NCBI RefSeq assembly: GCF_027980145.1
Contig: NZ_JAMZNK010000018.1
Location: 1 to 64,000, forward strand
Length of the DNA stretch: 64,000 nucleotides
Reading direction: 5' to 3'
Source of the DNA: Flavobacterium azizsancarii
GTDB lineage: Bacteria > Bacteroidota > Bacteroidia > Flavobacteriales > Flavobacteriaceae
A model generated the notes under the pieces. The model did not search any database and was not told the origin of the DNA. It worked only from the letters and a program-made list of their open reading frames with translations. The translations under genes were made by a program, and so were the position numbers. Numbering within the stretch: the stretch's first letter is position 1; each line of letters opens with the position of its first letter. Positions 45,423-53,135 of the stretch are shown here, in pieces.

Positions 45423-45602
45423 ATGAGAAGAAGCAGAACACTATTAGACAAAAGGAGAGAGTATGTGATCAACTATCTAAATAGAAATCAAGCTAAACAA
45501 ATGAAAGTTGTAGTATCTGAACTTTCGGATACTTTGTTCCTGACGGAGCGTACTATTTACACCATTATCAACGAAGGACTCGCTACAGAGGCGAGAGCTT
45601 AA
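45423..45602 (+). CDS. Small HTH protein, candidate activator of the tailocin regulon
   Basis: 59 residues, very basic at the start (MRRSRTLLDKRREYVINYLN), followed by a helix-turn-helix-like segment VVVSELSDTLFLTERTIYTI (about residues 30-49) with the usual Ser-Glu-Leu, turn and recognition-helix spacing. It ends 3 bp before the box of promoter G. It lies 100 bp after 44748 in the unit under promoter F. Small size and place recall PrtN of pyocins: made when the repressor is lost, then binding the ACTGAAACTACTGA boxes. The DNA-binding fold is a fair call; the target is inference. Confidence 0.65.
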   Translation: MRRSRTLLDKRREYVINYLNRNQAKQMKVVVSELSDTLFLTERTIYTIINEGLATEARA

Positions 45603-45605
45603 AAC

Positions 45606-45668
45606 ACTGAAACTACTGGTTTTGACGATCAAAAAAATTGGAAAAAGCAACCTTGAGCCTTAAATTTG
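45606..45668 (+). promoter_or_regulatory. Tailocin promoter G (sheath/tube unit)
   Basis: Box ACTGAAACTACTGG at 45606, -7 element TAAATTTG at 45661-45668, a perfect consensus, spacing 55 bp. It drives the sheath gene, which should be the most abundantly expressed; it has one of the two best -7 boxes of the set. Confidence 0.8.
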
Positions 45669-45908
45669 TACTCGATATCAAAAGCAAGTTTATCTCCTGG
45701 CCAAGAACAGGATCCAATTGAAAAACCGGTTTTTATACCACGTCCAAAAATACCCTTTCTACTTTTTGGATTCCCGATTACGAATATCATTTTTAACATA
45801 ATAAATAGCTGATTCATAACAAATTAAACAACTTGTTACGGCCCTTCTTTTGCCTTTTTTCGGGCAAAAAACAAGAACAAATTTTCAACACTTAAAACAA
45901 TTTATATT
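45669..45908 (+). other. Long structured 5' leader of the sheath mRNA
   Basis: About 230 nt between promoter G and the sheath ATG. A small hairpin TCCTG...CAGGA lies at 45694-45712, and TTTTGCC...GGGCAAAA (about 45846-45870) forms a second one some 40 nt before the start codon. No credible ORF on the plus strand. It may stabilise or tune translation of the sheath message. Confidence 0.4.
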
Positions 45909-47084
45909 ATGAGTACATTAAACGATGTAGTGATTACCAAACTATCAGGCGGATTAGGAAGAAGAAGTCCGGAGCAGGACATGGTTTCAGGATTACTTTT
46001 TGATGAACCTACCGGGATTTTGCCTGAATTAAAATTAGAATTAGAATCTGACACAGTAAAACGTTTAGCATCATTAGAAGATGCCGAAGCCTTAGGTATT
46101 ACAGAACAATATGATGTAAGTGGTCAGTCTGTTTCCTATCAAATTCAGCAATTTTTCAGAATGAATCCTTCCGGTGATTTATATATTATGAAAACTGCTG
46201 CCACTTCTTATGAGGACATTGTTGCTAAAGCAATGGACATGCAGGAAAAAGCAAACGGAAATATTCGTCAAATGGCCATTATCTATTCCGGAGCAACCAC
46301 ATTTGCACAAACTCAAGCTGCAGTTTTAGCAGCGCAAACTCAAGCTGATCTTGCTTATGCAGATTATATGCCTTTTGAAATTATTTTAGAAGGAAAAGGT
46401 TTTACTGTTGATGCAGCTTCTTTAGCCGGATCAGATTCTGAAAACGTATCTGTAGTTGTGGCTATGGATTTGGAAAAAGCAAGTAAATACAAAAATTCAG
46501 CAGCAGTTGGATTAGCATTAGGTGCCATTTCTAAAGCAAAAGTATCTGAAAACATTGCCTGGATCGAAAAATTCAATCTAACTGGTGAAGGTTTTGCCAA
46601 AGCTGGTTTTGTAGGCGGAAAAGAAATTAAGGATCTTGGCACTTTAAGAGAATTAAACGAAAAAAGATTCATTTTTACAAAAACGCACACTGGTTTACCT
46701 GGTCTTTATTTTAACGACAGCCACACCTGTACTCTTGGAACTTTAGACTTTGCTTATGTCGAAAACAACCGTACAATCAATAAAGCTACTCGTTTATTAC
46801 GTACCGCTTTATTGCCAAAATTGGCTTCTCCGGTTTTAGTAGATATTGATGGTAAACTGCCTCAATCTGTTTCAAAAAGCTTTGAAGGTTTATGCAGATC
46901 TGCTTTAGAAGGAATGGTAGGCAATCAGGAAGTTTCTGATTTTGATGTTTATGTTGATCCAAAACAAAACATTTTAGCCACTTCAGAATTAAAAGTAAAA
47001 GCTGAAATTACTCCAATTGGAACTGCCCGTAAAATTATGGTTGATTTAGGATTCAAAAATCCATTCGGAATCGATAAAGCATAA
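45909..47084 (+). CDS. Contractile tail sheath protein (DUF2586-like)
   Basis: 391 residues. The start MSTLNDVVITKLSGGLGRRS is the pattern of the DUF2586 sheath-like family of Bacteroidota. The middle shows alternating alpha/beta folds (VSVVVAMDLEKASKY, AAVGLALGAISKAKVSENIA), and the C-terminal half has the sheath-type segment RTINKATRLLRTALLPKLASP (about 295-315) followed by the region that would form the inter-subunit handshake (LATSELKVKAEITPIGTARK). The product polymerises around the tube and contracts to drive it. It is followed by the tube gene, the canonical order. Confidence 0.85.
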   Translation: MSTLNDVVITKLSGGLGRRSPEQDMVSGLLFDEPTGILPELKLELESDTVKRLASLEDAEALGITEQYDVSGQSVSYQIQQFFRMNPSGDLYIMKTAATSYEDIVAKAMDMQEKANGNIRQMAIIYSGATTFAQTQAAVLAAQTQADLAYADYMPFEIILEGKGFTVDAASLAGSDSENVSVVVAMDLEKASKYKNSAAVGLALGAISKAKVSENIAWIEKFNLTGEGFAKAGFVGGKEIKDLGTLRELNEKRFIFTKTHTGLPGLYFNDSHTCTLGTLDFAYVENNRTINKATRLLRTALLPKLASPVLVDIDGKLPQSVSKSFEGLCRSALEGMVGNQEVSDFDVYVDPKQNILATSELKVKAEITPIGTARKIMVDLGFKNPFGIDKA

Positions 47085-47181
47085 TTTATACGATTTCTTA
47101 TCATTTACTAACAATAAAAATTCACCATTACTATCACGATAATTGAGTTACTCTAAAAAACAATTAATCAAAAATGATAGC

Positions 47182-47199
47182 TCCCGAGCGTTATCGGGA
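47182..47199. repeat. Short palindrome inserted before the tube gene
   Basis: TCCCGAGCGTTATCGGGA. The same type of palindrome (TCCCGATAGCTATCGGGA) sits inside the intergenic repeats at 63322, 63486 and 63648. Here it lies in the 140-bp sheath-tube gap, where it adds a 5' hairpin to the tube message and produces a false N-terminal extension of the tube frame. Confidence 0.8.
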
Positions 47200-47224
47200 T
47201 TGTAAAAAACAAATCAAGATACAT

Positions 47225-47650
47225 ATGAATAAATTACCCTTAATTAACGGACAACAACACAGCTGGTCATCTATTGAAGTAAGTATTGCAGGTAATATCG
47301 TTACCGGAATTACAGCTGTAAACTATAGCGACTCAGTTTCTAAAGAAAACCATTACGGAGCCGGAGATATGCCGGTACACAGAGGTAGAGGAAAATACGA
47401 GGCAAAAGCTTCAATTACTTTATACAATTACGAAGTAGAAGCTATTTTAGCCGCTTTACCAAAAGGACAAAGATTGCAGGACATCAATCCGTTCAGCATC
47501 ATTGTAAGTTACCTGGACGACAGTAACGAAGTAATCACACACACTGTTAGAAACTGCGAATTCAACTCAAACAGCAGAGGAATTAGTCAGGGAGATACTA
47601 AAATTGCGGTATCTTTTGACTTGATCTGTTCTCATGTTGAATGGAATTAA
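47225..47650 (+). CDS. Tail tube protein
   Basis: 141 residues from the ATG at 47225 (MNKLPLINGQQHSWSSIEVS). An earlier ATG at 47174 only adds codons made from the palindrome at 47182 and is rejected. The beta-rich sequence (VSIAGNIVTGITAVNYSDSV, GRGKYEAKASITLYNYEVEA, NPFSIIVSYLDDSNEVITHT, TKIAVSFDLICSHVEWN) fits the beta-barrel tube subunits of contractile tails, about 140-160 residues long. It stacks as the inner tube on the hub. Position after the sheath supports the call. Confidence 0.8.
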   Translation: MNKLPLINGQQHSWSSIEVSIAGNIVTGITAVNYSDSVSKENHYGAGDMPVHRGRGKYEAKASITLYNYEVEAILAALPKGQRLQDINPFSIIVSYLDDSNEVITHTVRNCEFNSNSRGISQGDTKIAVSFDLICSHVEWN

Positions 47651-47828
47651 TCATCCCGATAAATTCCTAACATTATAATACCCTTCCCTGTCTTTAAAAC
47701 CGACTAAAAAGAGAAAACCAATATCAATTGCGGTATGCAAAAAAGGAGTTCAAAGAACATGATTTTTGCCAGCAAACTTATTCTATAAGCTCTTTATTAG
47801 TCCGCTTTAAGCAGGGCATCTTCTTCAA

Positions 47829-47888
47829 GAGGCTGCCTCGAGATTATTCAACCCCAAAACAATAACTCAGGCAGTCTCTTTTTTTTTA
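47829..47888 (+). terminator. Rho-independent terminator after the tube gene
   Basis: AAGAG-CTGCCT paired with AGGCAG-CTCTT (12-bp stem with one G.U) and a loop of about 26 nt, followed by eight or more T. It may limit read-through so that sheath and tube are made in excess over the next genes. The rest of 47651-48073 shows no gene and no copy of the tailocin box. Confidence 0.85.
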
Positions 47889-48073
47889 AAATCTGCATCT
47901 CTTAATAATTCAATTTCTATTAAAAATAAAACGTCAATCAGCAATTATAGCTGAATATGACATTTATGCATGTGTCCGCTAATTCTTTGTTATTGCAATA
48001 GAATAAACGCAAAAGACACCACTCAATCCGATACCAATTTACCCTATCATAAAAACAATAAAAGAATTTTAAA

Positions 48074-48418
48074 ATGGAAACAGAAAACTCAAAAAACATC
48101 GACGTTCTTGACGGAAACATCACTCAGGCGCAACTCAACCAATGGAAATACAAACATAAAAAAGTAGTAAAACTGACCATTGCAGATGACGACAAAACGA
48201 CTTTGTTTGCCTATTTTAAAAAACCGGATATGAGCATTCGTTCTGCCGTATTGCAAGCTTCTAAAATGGACGAGTTTAAAGCTCTCGAAGTATTATTCAA
48301 AAACTGTTATTTGGGCGGCGATGCCAAAATAGAACAAGAAGACGATTTACGTCTCAATATTACCACAGCATTCTCAGATCATATCCAGCCGAAACCTGTT
48401 AAAGTAGAAATACTGTAA
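48074..48418 (+). CDS. Small tailocin protein, tape-measure chaperone-like position
   Basis: 114 residues, alpha/beta: ITQAQLNQWKYKHKKVVKLTI, TTLFAYFKKPDMSIRSAVLQ, DEFKALEVLFKNCYLGGDAK. Position between tube and a large protein is that of the tail assembly chaperone (gpG-type) of phages, and size fits. No frameshifted longer product was seen. The family is not certain. Confidence 0.6.
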   Translation: METENSKNIDVLDGNITQAQLNQWKYKHKKVVKLTIADDDKTTLFAYFKKPDMSIRSAVLQASKMDEFKALEVLFKNCYLGGDAKIEQEDDLRLNITTAFSDHIQPKPVKVEIL

Positions 48419-48456
48419 CAAACACCTTTTTTGCCCTTTCCTAAAAAACTATCCCA

Positions 48457-50769
48457 ATGATTATTAAAAACCATACAATAGAACTAAAAGATACCAGTGC
48501 TTCTGAAATGGCCAAGTTTAGGCAAATTATGCTGGGTATTTGGCGTCAGCAGATTGAGGATGATAAAAATACTGACGAGATGATTAAGTATGCTAGCACT
48601 TCTAACATAAATAACAGCACTAATTTGGTTTCGTTATCAAAAATTATAGAAAGCATTAAAAATAAAATTGGAGAAGTTCATGAGCACATGTTTTTTCATG
48701 ATTTAGTTGATATTCCAAACAGTATTCCTGATGGTTTCGAAGAGTTCACTTATGATGATAGTCAGGGAAATGTAAAACAAGCTGGAATTCTTTTAAAATC
48801 GAATCAGTTTAAGGGGATAAATTTGATAGCAAATACTTTTCAGGCATTTATTGAAATCGGAAGTGAACAAACCGATTTTATACTAACTATTTTCAATAAT
48901 GATTTAACTCAAACCGCATTCAAATTTACCGTTCATGATTTTGATCTTTTTATGGCCCTTTTTAAGTCTTTAGGAATTAAATATAGCGATACTGGTAACA
49001 AAGCTGTCATTGATTTATATATTAAAAAAATAAAAGACGCTAAAAATGATCCTAACCAACTAGACGTCATCTATCAATCATATCCTAAAATTTTATTTGG
49101 AAAAATGGACGATTCGGATTTATACAAACATCTGGATCTTATTTTAAATGATATGTATTTACTTGGAGGGTCGGTTGGTACAAATGAAGACAAAGCTGTT
49201 TTACAAATTCTTTACGCAATAAAAGACAGGCAAAGTTTGTATATAATTCTTAGAGACTCAGACTTGTTATGCAATATATACAGAAAGCTACAAGGTGATG
49301 AACTCCAAGATCTACTTCGATTTGTAACTCATTTAGTTGCTGAATTTGACAATTCAAAACCAACAGATACTGTGTATTTTGACAACAGTTATTATTTATT
49401 TAGAGATACGCATATAAAAACTGCTTGGTCAGGAAATAACATTTTGATCGATAATTGTAAAAAAACGGATAAGACTGAAACAATTGGAAAAGCTAGAGCT
49501 TCGATAAGTGCAAAAGATCTTGATAGAATAAACCCTCCAGGAGTCTACGAAGTACCCGTTTTTGAGCATTATATTGAATGGAAACCATTTAATCCATTAG
49601 CAAAATTAAACTTTGGTACAAAACTGGGAGATTTGGGCGATCAAATAGGCGACGAAAATACGTTTGTTATTGCCTTAAAGCTTCATAATATGGCTACTAA
49701 ACAATCAAACTGGGATTTGTTTAATATTGCCACAGATTTATTGAGTTTATTATCTGCGGTTGGTGCATTGCGTATTGTTTTGGCAAAAGGAGCACCTATG
49801 ACAGCGAGAGCACTTGCAGGAATTGTTTTAGCAAAAGACGCTACTCATTATGCTATGTTAAGTAATGGTACTTTAGAAAAATGGCATAAAAATGGTTATG
49901 GTTGGCTAGCCAATCTCTGGATCGCTTTTAGTGTAACAGCAGATCTTGCTTCTTTTGGATTACCTAATTTATCAAAAATGGCAAAGGAAGGAAATGCAGC
50001 GGCTGAATTGGCAGAAACAGCAAAAGATGCGAAAGAAACAAGAAAGGTTATTGAGGAAGCAAACAAAATTGTTGAAGTTCAAACAGGAAAAGATGTTTCA
50101 AAGATGACTGAGAAACAGTTTGAAAAATTTGTAAAACAAACAATGATCGATAATCGTAAAATAATTACTTTAGCGGATATAAATCAGTTAGGAATTGCAA
50201 ATAAAATTCAACTAGTTGACGAATCAGGCGAAAACGTAGCTTATATTACTCGAAATATGCGATATGGCGCTAAAAAAGGAATTACTTACGAGTTTAACGC
50301 TCTAAGAGAAGCTGGAACGATTAAAAAAGGTAGTAAAACTGACCTAAAGTGCGAAATGAAATTACTAGATAGCGAATCTGCAAAAAAATATGATTTGACT
50401 GTAAAACAAAATGAAGAAATTTTATATCTTGATTTTAATATTCCACCAAAAATTAATGAGCAATATAGCGGTTTAGGACAAATAATTTTTGATGACGCAC
50501 ATACTTTTATGAAAAACAGCAAAAAAGTACCTGAAATAAGCGGTATGTTTGGTGTTTGGATTAAATATCCCGCATATTATGCACATTACGGTGGAGAATC
50601 TATTAATCTTAAAAAGTTTTTGAAAGCCATAGATAGTGGAATGGATGAAAAGAAAGCTGCTTTTGAAACTATTACTGGAGGATGGGCGAAAGATAACGGA
50701 TATACCAAGGTTGAATTTCAAAAAGAATGGTCAAGAGAAGAGGTCATTGTTAAATTTTTAAAAGAATAA
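48457..50769 (+). CDS. Large protein in the tape-measure position, possible effector fusion
   Basis: 770 residues. The N-terminal half (about 1-400) is mixed alpha/beta, not the long coiled coil usual for tape measures. Hydrophobic stretches follow around 425-500 (IATDLLSLLSAVGALRIVLA, GWLANLWIAFSVTADLASFG), then a charged helical linker (about 510-580, AAELAETAKDAKETRKVIEE). The last about 190 residues form a compact domain ending in GMFGVWIKYPAYYAHYGGES and a helical tail (ITGGWAKDNGYTKVEFQKEW), in the style of C-terminal toxin domains. A 152-residue gene follows after 2 bp. I do not recognise the family; tape measure, effector or both are possible. Confidence 0.6.
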   Translation: MIIKNHTIELKDTSASEMAKFRQIMLGIWRQQIEDDKNTDEMIKYASTSNINNSTNLVSLSKIIESIKNKIGEVHEHMFFHDLVDIPNSIPDGFEEFTYDDSQGNVKQAGILLKSNQFKGINLIANTFQAFIEIGSEQTDFILTIFNNDLTQTAFKFTVHDFDLFMALFKSLGIKYSDTGNKAVIDLYIKKIKDAKNDPNQLDVIYQSYPKILFGKMDDSDLYKHLDLILNDMYLLGGSVGTNEDKAVLQILYAIKDRQSLYIILRDSDLLCNIYRKLQGDELQDLLRFVTHLVAEFDNSKPTDTVYFDNSYYLFRDTHIKTAWSGNNILIDNCKKTDKTETIGKARASISAKDLDRINPPGVYEVPVFEHYIEWKPFNPLAKLNFGTKLGDLGDQIGDENTFVIALKLHNMATKQSNWDLFNIATDLLSLLSAVGALRIVLAKGAPMTARALAGIVLAKDATHYAMLSNGTLEKWHKNGYGWLANLWIAFSVTADLASFGLPNLSKMAKEGNAAAELAETAKDAKETRKVIEEANKIVEVQTGKDVSKMTEKQFEKFVKQTMIDNRKIITLADINQLGIANKIQLVDESGENVAYITRNMRYGAKKGITYEFNALREAGTIKKGSKTDLKCEMKLLDSESAKKYDLTVKQNEEILYLDFNIPPKINEQYSGLGQIIFDDAHTFMKNSKKVPEISGMFGVWIKYPAYYAHYGGESINLKKFLKAIDSGMDEKKAAFETITGGWAKDNGYTKVEFQKEWSREEVIVKFLKE

Positions 50770-50771
50770 AA

Positions 50772-51230
50772 ATGGGAAATCATTTATACGAAAACGGAGA
50801 TTGGATATTTATTAGTAATTCAACTATTAAAGAAAAAACTAATAGGGATTTCTATCCTGTTGATTTAGAATCTAAAAACAGAAAATGGGGAAGTAATGAA
50901 AACCTAGATTTAAAATACTCTATTATTTTAGATGTATTAAAAGAAGTAATTCCAGAAAAAGCTAGCAAAAAGGGAATAATGGATGTCGAATTATCAATGG
51001 AAGAAGTTTCAGGAATAAAGACAGTCTTTGAACGTGAAATAAATCACTTATTATCTATCAGAAAACTTGCAAAAGATGGATATAATATTTTAGTCTTCGA
51101 TAAAGAAATTAAAGTTGACACAAGGAATCAAGCTCCAACAGATGGTCGCTTAGTAGCTTTTAATGACATCTATTTAATTGCGAAAGAATGTCTGGATGAA
51201 AACAAACCTATGTTTTTAAGTATTGATTAA
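50772..51230 (+). CDS. Small cytoplasmic protein, candidate immunity partner of 48457-50769
   Basis: 152 residues, no signal peptide, rather acidic, alpha/beta (LKYSIILDVLKEVIPEKASK, MDVELSMEEVSGIKTVFERE, YNILVFDKEIKVDTRNQAPT, DGRLVAFNDIYLIAKECLDE). Start ATG lies 2 bp after the upstream stop, so translation is tightly coupled. A terminator follows. Such a pair, large protein with a compact C-terminal domain plus small acidic partner, is typical of effector-immunity modules; this is inference and no homologue was recognised. Confidence 0.6.
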   Translation: MGNHLYENGDWIFISNSTIKEKTNRDFYPVDLESKNRKWGSNENLDLKYSIILDVLKEVIPEKASKKGIMDVELSMEEVSGIKTVFEREINHLLSIRKLAKDGYNILVFDKEIKVDTRNQAPTDGRLVAFNDIYLIAKECLDENKPMFLSID

Positions 51231-51260
51231 ATTCAATTGCAAAAATATAATTTATTACAA

Positions 51261-51298
51261 ACCCGTTTTTCAATTCAAGAAAAACGGTTTTTTTTTGT
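51261..51298 (+). terminator. Rho-independent terminator
   Basis: ACCCGTTTTTC / GAAAAACGGTT stem with loop AATTCAA, then a run of T. It ends the sheath-to-partner unit. Confidence 0.9.
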
Positions 51299-51351
51299 CA
51301 TCTATTTGTTTCAAGTGACAAAACAAAGCTACAAAAAGCAAAACATCTTCT

Positions 51352-51414
51352 ACTGAAACTACTGACTTACAACTCCATATTATTTTTCAAACACGCTATT
51401 TCGGCGTATTTTTA
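51352..51414 (+). promoter_or_regulatory. Tailocin promoter D (lysis unit)
   Basis: Box ACTGAAACTACTGA at 51352, -7 element TATTTTTA at 51407-51414, spacing 55 bp. It drives the M15 endolysin, the lipoprotein and the 110-residue protein. Confidence 0.8.
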
Positions 51415-51544
51415 CAGTGTTATTAAAACGTGTTTCACCTCTTAAATGTGATCACAAAAAAGGAACTTTTCAAGCTTTATTTACAAGTTTTTCTTAACCG
51501 TAAATAAATCCTTAAACACAAATAATCTTATTGCAGCATAAAAA

Positions 51545-51580
51545 TCCTGATTGTCGTTAAACTATCAGGAAAGGCTTTTT
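51545..51580 (+). other. Hairpin with T-run in the leader of the lysis unit
   Basis: TCCTGAT / ATCAGGA with a 12-nt loop, followed by AAGGCTTTTT. It lies 130 nt after promoter D and about 35 nt before the endolysin ATG. It looks like a weak terminator or attenuator and could delay lysis gene expression. Confidence 0.5.
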
Positions 51581-51615
51581 ATTCTCAAAATTTGAAATCT
51601 TTAATACACACAAAT

Positions 51616-52098
51616 ATGGATCAAACAACAAAAAAACACATCGATTTACTGCATCCTTCTGTCAGGGAAGAAGTGACTAAAATCATCGAAGAATGCGATC
51701 TGGCATTAATCGGACGCGCAAAAGTACATATTACGCAAAGTCTCAGAACTTTTCAGGAACAGGAAGACCTTTATGCTTTTGGCAGAACGAAACCCGGAAA
51801 AAAAGTAACTAATGCAAAAGGCGGACAATCTATTCACAATTATGGCTTTGCGATAGACATTTGTCTGATTATAGATGGTAAAACAGCTTCCTGGGATACG
51901 GCAAAAGACTGGGATGGTGACCAAATTTCGGACTGGCAGGAATGTGTCGAAATTTTCAAGAAACACAATTGGAACTGGGGCGGAGACTGGAAAACCTTTA
52001 AAGATCTTCCGCACTTTGATAAAAAAGGATACAGCGACTGGAAAGTGCTCAGTAAACTAAAACGTGACAGAAAAAACTATGTAATCTTATACAAATAA
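51616..52098 (+). CDS. M15-family peptidoglycan peptidase (endolysin)
   Basis: 160 residues from the ATG at 51616 (MDQTTKKHIDLLHPSVREEV); an earlier TTG at 51592 is less likely. VanY/L-alanyl-D-glutamate peptidase signatures are present: the SIHNYGFAIDI zinc motif (His and Asp) and the DLPHFD motif with the last His ligand, plus SLRTFQEQEDLYAFGRTKPG before them. The length fits phage endolysins of this family. It cleaves the peptide part of peptidoglycan. No signal peptide, so it needs a holin (57472, perhaps also 35399) to reach the wall. It releases the particles by lysing the producer. It is followed after 4 bp by a lipoprotein. Confidence 0.88.
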   Translation: MDQTTKKHIDLLHPSVREEVTKIIEECDLALIGRAKVHITQSLRTFQEQEDLYAFGRTKPGKKVTNAKGGQSIHNYGFAIDICLIIDGKTASWDTAKDWDGDQISDWQECVEIFKKHNWNWGGDWKTFKDLPHFDKKGYSDWKVLSKLKRDRKNYVILYK

Positions 52099-52102
52099 TC
52101 AG

Positions 52103-52573
52103 ATGAAACATTTAAAATTAAGACACCTCACTTTTCTAATTGCCGTTTCTTTTGTAATTACTTCCTGTACCTCAACCAAAACAGCCCTTTTCGATCATTA
52201 TTCTTATCAAAAAACAACAGAGATAAAGGTAGAAACTTCGAAATTAATGAGTCAGGCAAGTACGCCTTACACTTCAAATAAAGAAGCAATTGAAGTTTTA
52301 TTTCTGAACATTGAAAAATTGACCGAATATGAAAAAAGTAAACCCAATAACGAAATCACTTTTGCGATGTGGAAAATCCTAAACGACAAAGAAAAAAATC
52401 TTTTGGCAGGTTTCTTCCAACGGTGGAAAACGAAAGAAGTTTTATCTCCAACCTTTATAGAGGAATCCAAAAAACAGGTTTTAGAGGCTGTGGATTTGCT
52501 GATTCAATACGAAATTAAAAAAGACAAAGAATCAAAAGATGCCCTTTGGGATTTAATCAACAGCAATACTTAA
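52103..52573 (+). CDS. Lipoprotein of the lysis unit
   Basis: 156 residues. A signal peptide ends in lipobox VITSC (Cys22); the mature part is helical and charged (SKLMSQASTPYTSNKEAIEV, EEVSPTFIEE-like region, VLEAVDLLIQYEIKKDKESK). It follows the endolysin by 4 bp and precedes the next gene by 4 bp. An outer-membrane spanin-like role in lysis, or protection of the producer, would fit; there is no clear motif. Confidence 0.65.
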   Translation: MKHLKLRHLTFLIAVSFVITSCTSTKTALFDHYSYQKTTEIKVETSKLMSQASTPYTSNKEAIEVLFLNIEKLTEYEKSKPNNEITFAMWKILNDKEKNLLAGFFQRWKTKEVLSPTFIEESKKQVLEAVDLLIQYEIKKDKESKDALWDLINSNT

Positions 52574-52577
52574 AACT

Positions 52578-52910
52578 ATGAACAATGATCTATTAATAGA
52601 AGAACTAAAAGACAAACTGAAAGTTATTATAACCAAAAGTTATAAAGAGAATAAAACCGAATTAGAAAAGGATTTAAACGCATTTTTAGAAACCTCCAAA
52701 GAAAAACTGGAACGCTGGATGTTTCTTTTTTCTATAGGGGATTTAACCGAAGAAGAATTAGAATGGCTTCTAAAAAGCCAATTGGATTTGGTGACATTGC
52801 AAGCACTTCAAACTACCGGAATTTCAAAAATAAAACTCAATACGCTTAAAAATAATATTATAAAAATGATTTTTAAAGTGATTACAGAAATGATTATCCC
52901 AATCGCATGA
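52578..52910 (+). CDS. Hypothetical protein of the lysis unit
   Basis: 110 residues, helical, Lys/Glu-rich, no signal peptide. The C-terminal 25 residues are hydrophobic (NIIKMIFKVITEMIIPIA), which may attach it to the membrane. Third gene of the promoter D unit, 4 bp after the lipoprotein. It could take part in lysis, for example as an inner-membrane spanin or antiholin partner; unproven. Confidence 0.55.
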   Translation: MNNDLLIEELKDKLKVIITKSYKENKTELEKDLNAFLETSKEKLERWMFLFSIGDLTEEELEWLLKSQLDLVTLQALQTTGISKIKLNTLKNNIIKMIFKVITEMIIPIA

Positions 52911-52984
52911 AAACATTATTTTTAATTCAAAAAAAAGAATAATAAATTTCTAAAAATCAGACAATTAAACACAAACAACAACTT

Positions 52985-53047
52985 ACTGAAACTACTGATT
53001 AGGAACCTCAAAAATCTTGGTTAAAGGCAAATCGCGGTGTATTTTTA
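52985..53047 (+). promoter_or_regulatory. Tailocin promoter E (baseplate wedge unit)
   Basis: Box ACTGAAACTACTGA at 52985, -7 element TATTTTTA at 53040-53047, spacing 55 bp. It drives 53136 onward and probably the wedge genes, the collar fibre and the holin. Confidence 0.8.
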
Positions 53048-53135
53048 CAGTATCAAATAAAATAGCATCTTTTTGATATGGCGCGCAGATTCAAAAAGAA
53101 GTATTCATTAATAAAACAACAAATAATAACGGTAT

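Noticed and set aside
45629-45817. 62-codon leftward frame in the sheath leader
   Set aside because: It lies in the leader of the sheath mRNA on the other strand and overlaps promoter G; no family pattern.
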